In this document: positions 1 to 5,190 of the stretch, piece by piece
Position numbering within the stretch: the first letter of the stretch is position 1
How the letters are laid out: the number at the start of each line of letters is the position of its first letter
NCBI GenBank assembly: GCA_025928415.1
Contig: JAICJK010000212.1
Location: 1-5,190 of the forward strand
DNA: 5,190 bases
Reading direction: 5' to 3'
From: Solirubrobacteraceae bacterium
GTDB lineage: Bacteria > Actinomycetota > Thermoleophilia > Solirubrobacterales > Solirubrobacteraceae
The notes under the pieces: generated by a model
Told to the model about the DNA's origin: nothing
Databases searched by the model: none
Seen by the model: the letters and a program-made list of their open reading frames with translations, nothing else
Position numbers and translations under genes: made by a program

Positions 1-418
1 CGACCTCGCCGCCGCGAGCCTGGCGGACCTCCCGGCGTTCGCCGTCGACTGCGGCGGGGACCTGCGGATCGGCGGCACCGCCGGCCGGCCGCGCCGCGTC
101 CTGGTCGCCGGCCCGGGGAGCGGGGCGCCGCTCCACGAGCTCGAGGTGGCCGACGGCGCCGTGGCGACCAGCGGCGTCACCCGCAGCGCCTGGCCGGGAC
201 CCGACGGGCGGCCCCGGCATCACCTCATCGACCCGGCCACCGGCGAGCCCGCCCACACCGGGGTCCTGCAGGCGACGGCGCTCGCGCCGACCGCCCTGGA
301 GGCCGAGGTCCGCGCCAAGGCGGCCGTGCTGGCCGGCCCGGAGCGGGCGCCGGGCCACGTCGTCCACGGCGGCGTGCTGGTCTTCCGTGAAGGTGGTCCG
401 CTGGTCCTCGCGGCATGA
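1..418 (+). CDS. apbE: ApbE-family FAD:protein FMN transferase, C-terminal part (5' end outside window)
   Basis: This is the last 138 residues of a flavin transferase. The first whole codon is at base 2, the frame is open to the left edge, and the stop is TGA at 416-418. ApbE enzymes use FAD and Mg2+ to attach FMN covalently to a Thr/Ser of target redox proteins, usually outside the membrane. Family motifs seen, counting from base 2: DCGGD (16-20), ATS (55-57) followed by R61, HHLIDPATGEP (73-83), and the APTALEAE helix (96-102) leading into VLAGPE. The frame is homologous well upstream of the GTG at 146, so that codon is internal. One oddity: the Asp and Thr four residues apart that complete the Mg2+ site in characterised ApbE proteins read as Glu102 and Lys106 here. 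A GC-rich hairpin region follows, and the next gene converges on it. In actinobacteria such genes often sit beside ferric-reductase-like or FMN-binding proteins, but that side is not visible. The family call is firm; activity is less certain. Confidence 0.9.
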   Translation, partial: DLAAASLADLPAFAVDCGGDLRIGGTAGRPRRVLVAGPGSGAPLHELEVADGAVATSGVTRSAWPGPDGRPRHHLIDPATGEPAHTGVLQATALAPTALEAEVRAKAAVLAGPERAPGHVVHGGVLVFREGGPLVLAA

Positions 419-430
419 CTCGCGCAACGC

Positions 431-468
431 GCTCGCCCGCCGGGCGCGAGCTCGCCCAAGGGGCTCGC
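431..468. terminator. Possible terminator region between convergent genes (overlapping hairpins)
   Basis: The 87-base gap between the ApbE stop and the chemoreceptor stop contains GCTCGC at 431-436, GCGAGC at 446-451 and GCTCGC again at 463-468. The middle arm can pair with either outer arm, giving two mutually exclusive six-pair hairpins. The first can add two more G-C pairs (437-438 with 443-444) with C445 bulged. There is no T-tract on either strand, so this is not a classic intrinsic terminator. Position between converging genes is the main argument. The low complexity of GC-rich DNA makes such stems easy to get by chance. Confidence 0.3.
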
Positions 469-496
469 TCGCACGCGCCGGGCTCGGGCCGCGGTC

Positions 497-516
497 CGGC
501 CGCCCTCAGGCGGCCG
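497..516. terminator. Perfect 8-bp hairpin with the chemoreceptor stop codon in its loop
   Basis: CGGCCGCC at 497-504 and GGCGGCCG at 509-516 are exact inverted complements around the four-base loop CTCA. Bases 506-508 of the loop are the chemoreceptor stop codon read on the minus strand. A transcript of apbE reading rightward would meet this hairpin about 80 bases after its stop, so it could help end that message. For the chemoreceptor message the stem overlaps the last codons and would form only once ribosomes clear it. No T-tract follows on either side. Stems of this size are expected a few times by chance in a window this GC-rich, so only the location makes it notable. Confidence 0.35.
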
Positions 517-2311
517 TGCGGAACCGGGCGACGAGCCCGGCGAGCTCCTCGGCCTGGCGCGCGAGCTCCTGCGCGCCGGCCGCGACCTCCTGGGTGGAGG
601 CGCTCGTCTGCTGCGTGGAGGCCGAGACCTGCTCGGTCGAGGCGCTGGTCTGCTCGGCGATCGAGGCGACGTCGGCGATGCCGGAGCCCACGGCGTCGGC
701 GGTCCCGGCCAGGCGGTCGGCGGCCTCGGCGATCTCCTGCACGCGCGCGGTCACGTCGGACACGCTGCCCTCGATCGAGGCGAAGGACTCGCGGGCGCGC
801 TCGACCGTGGCCGTGCCGGCCTGCGTGCGCTCGGCCGCGGCGTCGACGATGCCGATCGCGCGGGTCGTCTCGGCCTGGATGGCCCGGACGAGCTCGGCGA
901 TCGAGCCGGCGGCGTCCTGCGACTCCTCGGCGAGCTTGCGCACCTCGTCGGCGACGACGGCGAAGCCGCGGCCCTGCTCGCCGGCGCGCGCCGCCTCGAT
1001 GGCTGCGTTGAGGGCCAGCAGGTTGGTCTGCTCGGCGATCCCGCCGATGGTCTCCACGATCCCGCCGATCTGGTCGGACGTGGCGCCCAGCTCGCGGATC
1101 ACCGCGGTGGCCTCGGCGGAGGACTCGCGGACCGCGGCCATCGCGGCGGTCGCCTCGGCGACCGTCGCGGCGCCCTCGCGGGCCAGCTCGCGGGCATCGC
1201 CGGCCGCGGCCGCGGTCTCGCGGGCCGTGCGGGCGGAGGAGGCGGTGACGCCGGTGAGCTCCTCGGTCCTGCGGCGCGCCTCGTCGGCGGTCTGCACCTG
1301 GCGCTCGGCGCCCTGCGCGACATCGCCGATCGCGTGGGCGATCTCGCCCACCGCGCGGCCGGTCTCGTCGGAGGAGGAGGCGATCTCGCCCGCGGAGGCG
1401 CTGACGCTGCCCGCGGTGCCGGCGATCGACACGATCATCTCGCCGAGCGCGCGGCGCGCCTGCTCGTAGGCGTCGACGGAGGCGACGGCGTCCTGGGCGA
1501 TCGCGTCGACCGCGAGGGCCGCCTGGCCGATCTCGTCGCGGCCGGCCGCGCCGATCCCGGGGACCTCGGCCTGCACGGGCTGGGTCAGGTCGCCGTCGGC
1601 GAAGGCGGCCAGGCCGGCGCGCAGCGGCTCGGTGGCCTGCTCGCGGACGGCGGAGAGCTGCGCGACCATGCCCCGGATGCGGCGGCGCAGGTCGCGCGTC
1701 ACGCCGGCGGCGATCGCCGCGGCGAGGAGGATCGCGATGGCGGCGACGATGAGCATCCAGCGGCGGACCGAGCCGACGGTGGCGGTGAAGCTCGCGGCGT
1801 CGCCGGTCTGCTCGGCGCGGGCGACCGCGCCGACGTGCTCGAGGGCGCCGGCCACGGCGTCGGCGGCCTCGTCGCCGGCGGAGGCCAGCAGCGCCGCGGC
1901 GCGGGCGTCGTCGCCGGCGCGCTGGGCGGTCAGGATGCGCCCGTCGACGGCGTTGAAGGCGGCGTAGCGCGCCCGCACGGCCTTGACGGCGCTGCGTGCG
2001 GCGGGAGTGACGGCGACCTTGTCGAGCGCGCCGAGGCTCTGCTCGAAGGCGCCGCGGTCGTCCTCGAAGTCGCCGCGGGCCTTCCGGCCGACGAGGACCC
2101 ACTTGGCCTGCGCGTAGTGCGCGTCGGAGAACGCGGACTGGGCGGCGCCGGCGGCCGACACCAGCGGGACGATGTGGCGCGTGGTGTCGCGCTGGTGGGC
2201 GTGGAGGCTGCCGATGCCGCTCAGGGCGACGGCGACCGCGACCACGAGAAGCGCGACGATGACCCCGAAGCCCGCGAAGAGCTTGGCGGCGATGCTGCGA
2301 TGGAGGACCAC
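506..2311 (-). CDS. Transmembrane methyl-accepting chemotaxis protein
   Basis: This is a complete 601-residue chemoreceptor, which senses a ligand and controls the CheA kinase through CheW. Order of parts: a short cytoplasmic start (1-10), membrane segment 1 (about 11-33), an external helical domain of about 150 residues (34-184, four-helix-bundle-like), membrane segment 2 (about 185-204), a HAMP-like stretch (about 205-285, with EPLRAGL, GDLT and DEIG), then the coiled-coil signalling domain to the end. The signalling tip is unmistakable: EQTN at 427-430 and [18 protein letters not shown] at 433-450. The C-terminus carries heptads built on SAST (555-575) and ends in LVARFR with no CheR-tethering pentapeptide. 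The start chosen is GTG at 2309-2311, because GGGAG lies eight bases upstream and the protein then begins just before the first membrane helix. A longer reading from ATG at 2434 adds 41 low-complexity residues that cover the ribosome binding site. No che genes are visible nearby. The ligand cannot be told from sequence. Confidence 0.95.
   Translation of the reverse strand: MVLHRSIAAKLFAGFGVIVALLVVAVAVALSGIGSLHAHQRDTTRHIVPLVSAAGAAQSAFSDAHYAQAKWVLVGRKARGDFEDDRGAFEQSLGALDKVAVTPAARSAVKAVRARYAAFNAVDGRILTAQRAGDDARAAALLASAGDEAADAVAGALEHVGAVARAEQTGDAASFTATVGSVRRWMLIVAAIAILLAAAIAAGVTRDLRRRIRGMVAQLSAVREQATEPLRAGLAAFADGDLTQPVQAEVPGIGAAGRDEIGQAALAVDAIAQDAVASVDAYEQARRALGEMIVSIAGTAGSVSASAGEIASSSDETGRAVGEIAHAIGDVAQGAERQVQTADEARRRTEELTGVTASSARTARETAAAAGDARELAREGAATVAEATAAMAAVRESSAEATAVIRELGATSDQIGGIVETIGGIAEQTNLLALNAAIEAARAGEQGRGFAVVADEVRKLAEESQDAAGSIAELVRAIQAETTRAIGIVDAAAERTQAGTATVERARESFASIEGSVSDVTARVQEIAEAADRLAGTADAVGSGIADVASIAEQTSASTEQVSASTQQTSASTQEVAAGAQELARQAEELAGLVARFRTAA
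587..649 (-). repeat. Three 21-bp in-frame heptad repeats in the chemoreceptor
   Basis: Residues 555-575 of the chemoreceptor read as three consecutive heptads, [14 protein letters not shown] and TSASTQE, encoded by three 21-base units. The protein repeats are close to identical while the DNA repeats are less so. They lie on the C-terminal arm of the coiled coil, in the region where methylated Glu/Gln pairs are often found. SAST-type heptads occur in other bacterial chemoreceptors, so this fits structure rather than a mobile or unstable repeat. Confidence 0.7.
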
Positions 2312-2319
2312 GGGTACGG

Positions 2320-2324
2320 CTCCC
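2320..2324 (-). promoter_or_regulatory. Ribosome binding site that fixes the chemoreceptor start
   Basis: On the minus strand GGGAG occupies 2324 to 2320, and the eight bases 2319-2312 separate it from GTG at 2311-2309. This is good spacing for a Shine-Dalgarno site. It supports GTG at 2311 over the upstream ATG at 2434, whose extra 41 codons look like translated leader. I see no convincing -35/-10 pair between 2312 and 2436. Confidence 0.6.
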
Positions 2325-2417
2325 GGACTGGAGGGGAAGAGGAGGGCGCGCCGCCCCCGCGAATCGAGAGAGAGCGGCCGTCCCCCGTCATCGGGTGGCC
2401 CGCCCGCGGATGAACCA

Positions 2418-2435
2418 CATGAGCGTCTTCTCATG
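2418..2435. repeat. Inverted repeat CATGAG-N6-CTCATG, operator or second terminator stem
   Basis: CATGAG at 2418-2423 and CTCATG at 2430-2435 are exact inverted complements around the six bases CGTCTT. The arms are half A/T, unlike the surrounding GC-rich DNA, so the symmetry is not simply a composition effect. The site lies about 107 bases upstream of the chemoreceptor GTG and about 30 bases past the dehydrogenase stop. It could be a dimeric regulator site for the chemoreceptor gene or a second hairpin ending the dehydrogenase message. The sequence alone does not decide between these. Confidence 0.35.
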
Positions 2436-2436
2436 C

Positions 2437-2458
2437 GGCCCGCGCCGGCCGGCGGGCC
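2437..2458 (-). terminator. Candidate terminator hairpin after the acyl-CoA dehydrogenase gene
   Basis: GGCCCGC at 2437-2443 and GCGGGCC at 2452-2458 form a perfect seven-pair GC stem with an eight-base loop. It begins seven bases past the dehydrogenase stop on the minus strand. No T-tract follows, which is common for suggested terminators in very GC-rich actinobacteria but leaves the call uncertain. The adjacent inverted repeat at 2418-2435 could act with it as a tandem hairpin pair. Confidence 0.4.
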
Positions 2459-2465
2459 CGGCCTC

Positions 2466-4421
2466 CTACTGCACGGCTTCGGCCTGCTCCTCGACGGCCT
2501 GCCCGGTCGCGCCGTCGCCCGCCTTGGCGAAGCGCCTGGCCGCCGGCTCGGCGTGCTCGGGCATCATCGGCCCGTCGCCCGCCGGGTCGAGGATGTCCTG
2601 CTCGAAGAAGGCGTAGCGGCCGCCGAGCAGCTGCTGGGCGGTCGCGTACTGCGTCGTGTCGTCGTTGGCCCACAGCGCCCGGAAGAGCTGATCGGCGCGG
2701 CGGCGGGCCTGCTTGGCGAACAGGTCGGCGAGCTCGTAGGCCTCGGCGGCGTGCGCGGGGTCGCGGCCCGCCAGCGTGGAGGCGTACACGCAGGCGCACG
2801 AGATCGCGTACAGCTCGGCGCCGATGTCGACGATCCGGCCGAGCTCGTGGCCCTTCTGCTCGAGCTTGGCCTGATAGCGCCCCATCGCGTAGAAGGTCGA
2901 GCGCGCGAGCTTGCGCGCGGCCCGCTCGACGTAGCGCATGTGCCCGGCGACCGGCCCGAACTCGGGGTAGGAGCCGCGCTTCTGGCCCTCGCCGGTCACC
3001 AGGGTCGGGAACCACTTCGCGTAGAACCCGGCCGCCTTGACGGCGTCGCGCGCCTTGTCGGCCAGGGCGGTCTCGGGGTCGAGCACGCCGCCCGCGGCCT
3101 GGAGATGCTGGTCGACGGCCTCGCGCGCGATCAGCAGGTGCATGATCTCCGTGGAGCCTTCGAAGATGCGGTTGATGCGCATGTCGCGCAGGAGCTGCTC
3201 GGCGGGGACGGGCTTCTCCCCGCGCGCCTTGAGCGACGCGGCGGTCTCGTAGCCGCGGCCGCCGCGGACCTGGATCATCGTGTCCACGGCCTGCCAGCCC
3301 ATCTCGGAGCAGTAGAGCTTGGCGATCGCCGCCTCGATGCGGAAGTCGTTGCGCTTGTCGTCGGCCAGGCGGCTGGAGACGTCGACGACGGCCTCCAGGC
3401 CGAACGCCGTCCCGGCGAGGAAGGCCAGGTGCTGGGCGACCGGGTCGTGCCGGCCGACGGGCTGCCCCCACTGGCGCCGCTCGCCGGCCCACTCCCGGGC
3501 GATCTTCAGCGAGTGCTTCGCCGAGGCGGCGGCGATCGCGGGCAGCGACAGGCGGCCGGTGTTGAGCGTCGCCAGCGCGATCTTCAGGCCCTTGCCGACG
3601 CCGCCGACCACCGCCTCGTTGGGGACCAGGACGTCGTCGAAGGTCGTCAGCGAGTTCTCGATGCCGCGCAGGCCCATGAACGCGTTGCGCGTCTGGACCG
3701 TGATGCCCTCGGCGTCGTAGGGGCAGATGAAGGCGGTGATCCCGCCCTTGCTCTCCGCGGTGGCGGGGACGACGGCCATGACGACCACGACGTCGGCGAT
3801 CGCGCCGTTGGTGGCCCACAGCTTCGTGCCGGAGATGCGGTAGCCGGTGCCGTCCTCGGTCGGCGTCGCCGTCGCGCTCATGCGGGCGGGGTCCGAGCCG
3901 ACGTCCGGCTCGGTCAGCAGGAAGGCGGAGATGTGCGTCCTGGCGACCTTGGGCAGCCACTCGCGCTTCTGCTCCTCGGAGCCGAACATGCGCAGCGGCT
4001 CGGGCAGCCCGATCGACTGGTGGGCGGACAGCAGCGTGGCCAGCGCCGAATGCCACGTGCCGGCGAGCGCCAGCGCGCGGTTGTAGTAGACCTGCGAGAG
4101 GCCGAGCCCGCCGTACTCCTCCGGGATCTTCATCCCCAGGGCGCCGAGCTCCTTCAGCCCGTCGATGACGTCGGCGGGGATCTTCGCGTCGCGCTCGATC
4201 TGCAGCGGGTCCACGCGCTCGGTCAGGAAGGCCCGCAGCCGGGACAGGAAGGCGTCGCCCTTGGCCGCGATCTCCGGCGGCGAGGCGGGCTGCGGGTGGA
4301 TCAGATCGGGGCGGAAGCTGCCGAGGAACAGCTCCCGGCCGAACGACGGCTGCTTCCACTCGGTCTCGCGGCTGGCTTCGGCGACCTGCTTGGACTGCTC
4401 GTAGGAGGGGTTCGTGGCCAT
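2466..4421 (-). CDS. Long-type (VLCAD/ACAD9-like) acyl-CoA dehydrogenase
   Basis: A complete 651-residue FAD enzyme expected to make the trans-2,3 double bond in acyl-CoA, the first step of beta-oxidation, in the cytoplasm. The N-terminal [12 protein letters not shown] stretch (26-37) resembles the lead-in of VLCAD. The dehydrogenase core covers about 50-440. LTEPDVGSD (169-177) and LWATNG (201-206) are FAD/substrate-site motifs, RRQWGQ (315-320) and QVRGGRGY (384-391) contact FAD, and RIFEGSTEI (418-426) carries the likely catalytic base Glu421. The remaining 200 residues are a helical C-terminal extension as in VLCAD/ACAD9, which makes it much longer than ordinary 380-residue acyl-CoA dehydrogenases. 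An insertion of ten residues separates GGRGY from LLRD. Chain-length preference is inferred from family only. The stop is TAG at 2468-2466. The start is ATG at 4421, with no clear ribosome binding site and a -10-like TAGAAC six bases upstream, suggesting leaderless translation. The gene upstream is on the same strand but 154 bases away. Confidence 0.93.
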   Translation of the reverse strand: MATNPSYEQSKQVAEASRETEWKQPSFGRELFLGSFRPDLIHPQPASPPEIAAKGDAFLSRLRAFLTERVDPLQIERDAKIPADVIDGLKELGALGMKIPEEYGGLGLSQVYYNRALALAGTWHSALATLLSAHQSIGLPEPLRMFGSEEQKREWLPKVARTHISAFLLTEPDVGSDPARMSATATPTEDGTGYRISGTKLWATNGAIADVVVVMAVVPATAESKGGITAFICPYDAEGITVQTRNAFMGLRGIENSLTTFDDVLVPNEAVVGGVGKGLKIALATLNTGRLSLPAIAAASAKHSLKIAREWAGERRQWGQPVGRHDPVAQHLAFLAGTAFGLEAVVDVSSRLADDKRNDFRIEAAIAKLYCSEMGWQAVDTMIQVRGGRGYETAASLKARGEKPVPAEQLLRDMRINRIFEGSTEIMHLLIAREAVDQHLQAAGGVLDPETALADKARDAVKAAGFYAKWFPTLVTGEGQKRGSYPEFGPVAGHMRYVERAARKLARSTFYAMGRYQAKLEQKGHELGRIVDIGAELYAISCACVYASTLAGRDPAHAAEAYELADLFAKQARRRADQLFRALWANDDTTQYATAQQLLGGRYAFFEQDILDPAGDGPMMPEHAEPAARRFAKAGDGATGQAVEEQAEAVQ

Positions 4422-4427
4422 ACAGGG

Positions 4428-4433
4428 GTTCTA
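4428..4433 (-). promoter_or_regulatory. Candidate -10 element for a leaderless dehydrogenase transcript
   Basis: On the minus strand TAGAAC occupies 4433-4428, and six bases (4427-4422) separate it from the A of the dehydrogenase ATG. That is the spacing expected if transcription starts at the start codon, and it agrees with the missing Shine-Dalgarno sequence. The hexamer lacks the final T of the usual TANNNT pattern, and no good -35 is seen 17-18 bases upstream, where the bases are GC-rich. The call rests on spacing and the lack of a ribosome site. Confidence 0.35.
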
Positions 4434-4450
4434 CCCGACCGCGGAGCCCG

Positions 4451-4472
4451 GCAGGCCTGCGCCCGCGCGGGC
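4451..4472. promoter_or_regulatory. Two abutting perfect palindromes, candidate operator of the dehydrogenase gene
   Basis: GCAGGCCTGC at 4451-4460 is a perfect 10-bp palindrome, and GCCCGCGCGGGC at 4461-4472 is a perfect 12-bp palindrome directly beside it. If transcription begins at the dehydrogenase ATG, they cover about -30 to -51, overlapping the expected -35 region. A dimeric repressor of the TetR or GntR type often controls acyl-CoA dehydrogenase genes, so an operator is plausible, but no regulator gene is in the window. Single palindromes of this length are common by chance at this GC content. Confidence 0.3.
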
Positions 4473-4551
4473 CTCGGCCGATCGGGGGTGGGGAGTCGCC
4501 GTGGGCGCGCCGGGTGGATGCCGGCCGCCATCAGCTCCTCAAGTCGCGCCC

Positions 4552-4593
4552 GTCCGGCGCGCCCCGGCCTTGTCGTCAGCGGACGCGCCGGAC
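4552..4593 (-). terminator. Inverted repeat enclosing the DUF1214 gene stop, possible terminator
   Basis: GTCCGGCGCG at 4552-4561 and CGCGCCGGAC at 4584-4593 are exact inverted complements, a ten-pair stem around a 22-base loop. The loop contains the DUF1214 gene stop codon (4578-4576), so one arm is coding and the other lies just past the stop. No T-tract follows on the minus strand. With a loop this long the repeat is near chance expectation for the whole window, and only its position at the gene end supports a termination role. Confidence 0.3.
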
Positions 4594-5190
4594 CGGCGGT
4601 GGGACCCACGCCCCGGACGTCGCCCGGGCCGCGGGCTCGAACAGCCGCAGGTACAGCGAGAACCGGCCGGACGGCGCGGGCAGCCAGTTGGAGCGCTGCG
4701 CGGGCGGCGGCGCGGCGTGCGAGATCCGGATGGTCAGGCCGCCGTCCGCGTCGCGCCGCAGCCCGGGCGAGCGGTCGCCGAGGGCGTAGCGGTCCAGCGG
4801 GTTGGCGTACAGCAGGATGCGCGCGTCGTAGAGCGTCAGCGACCAGAACGCCTTGACCGGCGGCGTCTGGCCCGGGCGGAAGCGGACGACGTAGCGGTGG
4901 CGGCCGTCCAGGCGGCGCCCGCGGTCGTCGGTGGTCGTGCTGGGGTAGATCGCCTGCACGGGGGTGTTGGCCGCCAGCGCGACGTCGGCGACGAACGCGC
5001 GCGAGGCGTAGTCGGTGGCGAAGTGGCCGGTGTCCTTCGGGAACAGCGTCCAGCCGTGCGCGGCGCGCCGCCCGGCGGCCATCCGCCGGCCCACCAGCCG
5101 GTCGAGCAGCTTCGCGCCGTCGCGGGCCGCGGCCTGCAGCGCGCGCCGCCGCGCGCCGGTGAGCTGCGTCCCCGGCGTGCGGCCCGCGCC
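4576..5190 (-). CDS. DUF1254/DUF1214-family protein, C-terminal part (5' end outside window)
   Basis: The last 204 residues of a protein whose reading frame is open to the right edge of the window; the stop is TGA at 4578-4576. It matches the DUF1214 C-terminal domain of two-domain DUF1254/DUF1214 proteins, whose biochemical role I do not know. Motifs, counting from base 5190: GWTLFPKDTGHF (46-57), a YASRAFVADV helix (61-70), FWSLTLYD (115-122), RYALGDRSPGL (134-144), DADGGLTI (147-154), NWLPAP (168-173) and FSLYLRLFEP (177-186). The alternation of short hydrophobic strands fits a beta-sandwich. GTG at 5094 and ATG at 5082 are in frame, but the residues before them (LTGARRRALQAAARDGAKLL) look like normal family sequence, so both are probably internal. 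The tail after LRLFEP is short and basic (PVRRVR). No signal peptide can be judged because the N-terminus is missing. It is on the dehydrogenase strand, 154 bases upstream of that gene. Confidence 0.85.
   Translation of the reverse strand, partial: GAGRTPGTQLTGARRRALQAAARDGAKLLDRLVGRRMAAGRRAAHGWTLFPKDTGHFATDYASRAFVADVALAANTPVQAIYPSTTTDDRGRRLDGRHRYVVRFRPGQTPPVKAFWSLTLYDARILLYANPLDRYALGDRSPGLRRDADGGLTIRISHAAPPPAQRSNWLPAPSGRFSLYLRLFEPAARATSGAWVPPPVRRVR

Noticed and set aside
225..2102. A 625-codon minus-strand frame overlapping the chemoreceptor and ApbE
   Set aside because: Its translation is extremely Arg-rich repeats in a shifted frame of the chemoreceptor, a typical GC-skew shadow. The chemoreceptor frame has full motif support.
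2345..2352. GGCGCGCC octamer, also at 4504-4511, 4556-4563 and 5062-5069
   Set aside because: A pure G/C palindrome recurring four times is unsurprising in DNA this rich in GC, and one copy is inside a gene.
2366..2374. Short GA dinucleotide run upstream of the chemoreceptor
   Set aside because: It has only nine bases with no pairing or positional relation to the ribosome site; probably chance.
2385..2400. Possible sigma-28 (flagellar) promoter on the minus strand with CCCGATGA resembling GCCGATAA
   Set aside because: Only six of eight -10 bases match, and the expected TAAA-type -35 is absent at the right distance, so it does not stand above background.
1334..2413. Plus-strand Gly/Ala/Asp-rich open frame opposite the chemoreceptor
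   Set aside because: It is antisense to a well-supported gene, and its repetitive Gly/Asp/Ala content follows from the complement of Ala/Thr/Val codons. No ribosome site or family match is apparent.
2431..4359. A 642-codon minus-strand frame overlapping the dehydrogenase in another phase
   Set aside because: It is a frame-shifted shadow with Arg/Gly/Pro-rich composition. The true frame contains all acyl-CoA dehydrogenase motifs.
2172..4856. An 894-codon open frame on the plus strand antisense to the dehydrogenase gene and both flanking gaps
   Set aside because: It mirrors the codon phase of the real minus-strand gene, where G/C third positions remove stops on the other strand. Its translation is low-complexity Arg/Gly/Ala/Leu with no recognisable motif, and it runs through two gaps and into two neighbours.
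4576..5094. Treating the DUF1214 gene as a complete 172-residue protein starting at GTG 5094
   Set aside because: The frame stays open to the window edge, the upstream residues look like family sequence, and the family normally carries an N-terminal DUF1254 domain.

Overview
The window is very GC-rich, almost entirely coding, and reads as ordinary chromosomal DNA of a high-GC actinobacterium. The strong G/C third-position bias, the actinobacterial style of the ApbE tail and of the long acyl-CoA dehydrogenase, and a chemoreceptor beside lipid-oxidation genes fit the class Thermoleophilia (Solirubrobacter / Conexibacter / Patulibacter-like). That placement is inference from sequence style and no marker gene proves it. 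I see no rRNA, tRNA, CRISPR array, transposase, integrase, attachment site or replication origin.

Layout: (1) Bases 1-418, plus strand: the last 138 residues of an ApbE-family FAD:protein FMN transferase, whose start lies left of the window. (2) Bases 419-505: a convergent intergenic stretch with GC-rich hairpins but no T-tract. (3) Bases 506-2311, minus strand: a complete transmembrane methyl-accepting chemotaxis protein of 601 residues. Its best start is GTG at 2311, preceded by a good ribosome binding site. (4) Bases 2312-2465: a 154-base gap with two small inverted repeats just after the dehydrogenase stop. (5) Bases 2466-4421, minus strand: a complete 651-residue acyl-CoA dehydrogenase of the long VLCAD/ACAD9-like type. 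(6) Bases 4422-4575: a 154-base gap with a -10-like element placed for a leaderless start and two abutting perfect palindromes. (7) Bases 4576-5190, minus strand: the C-terminal 204 residues of a DUF1254/DUF1214-family protein, whose start lies right of the window. No gene-free stretch exceeds 300 bases.

The three minus-strand genes point the same way but are separated by two 154-base gaps that hold terminator-like and operator-like structures. They look like separate transcription units rather than a tight operon, and their functions (unknown DUF, fatty acyl-CoA oxidation, chemotaxis) do not form one obvious pathway. The apbE gene converges on the chemoreceptor gene and probably belongs to a flavin/redox cluster to the left.

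I did not find convincing evidence of a new biological system. The items most worth a second look are the changed metal-site pair in ApbE, the ten-residue insertion next to the FAD-binding glycines in the dehydrogenase, the paired palindromes upstream of the dehydrogenase, and an inverted repeat upstream of the chemoreceptor.
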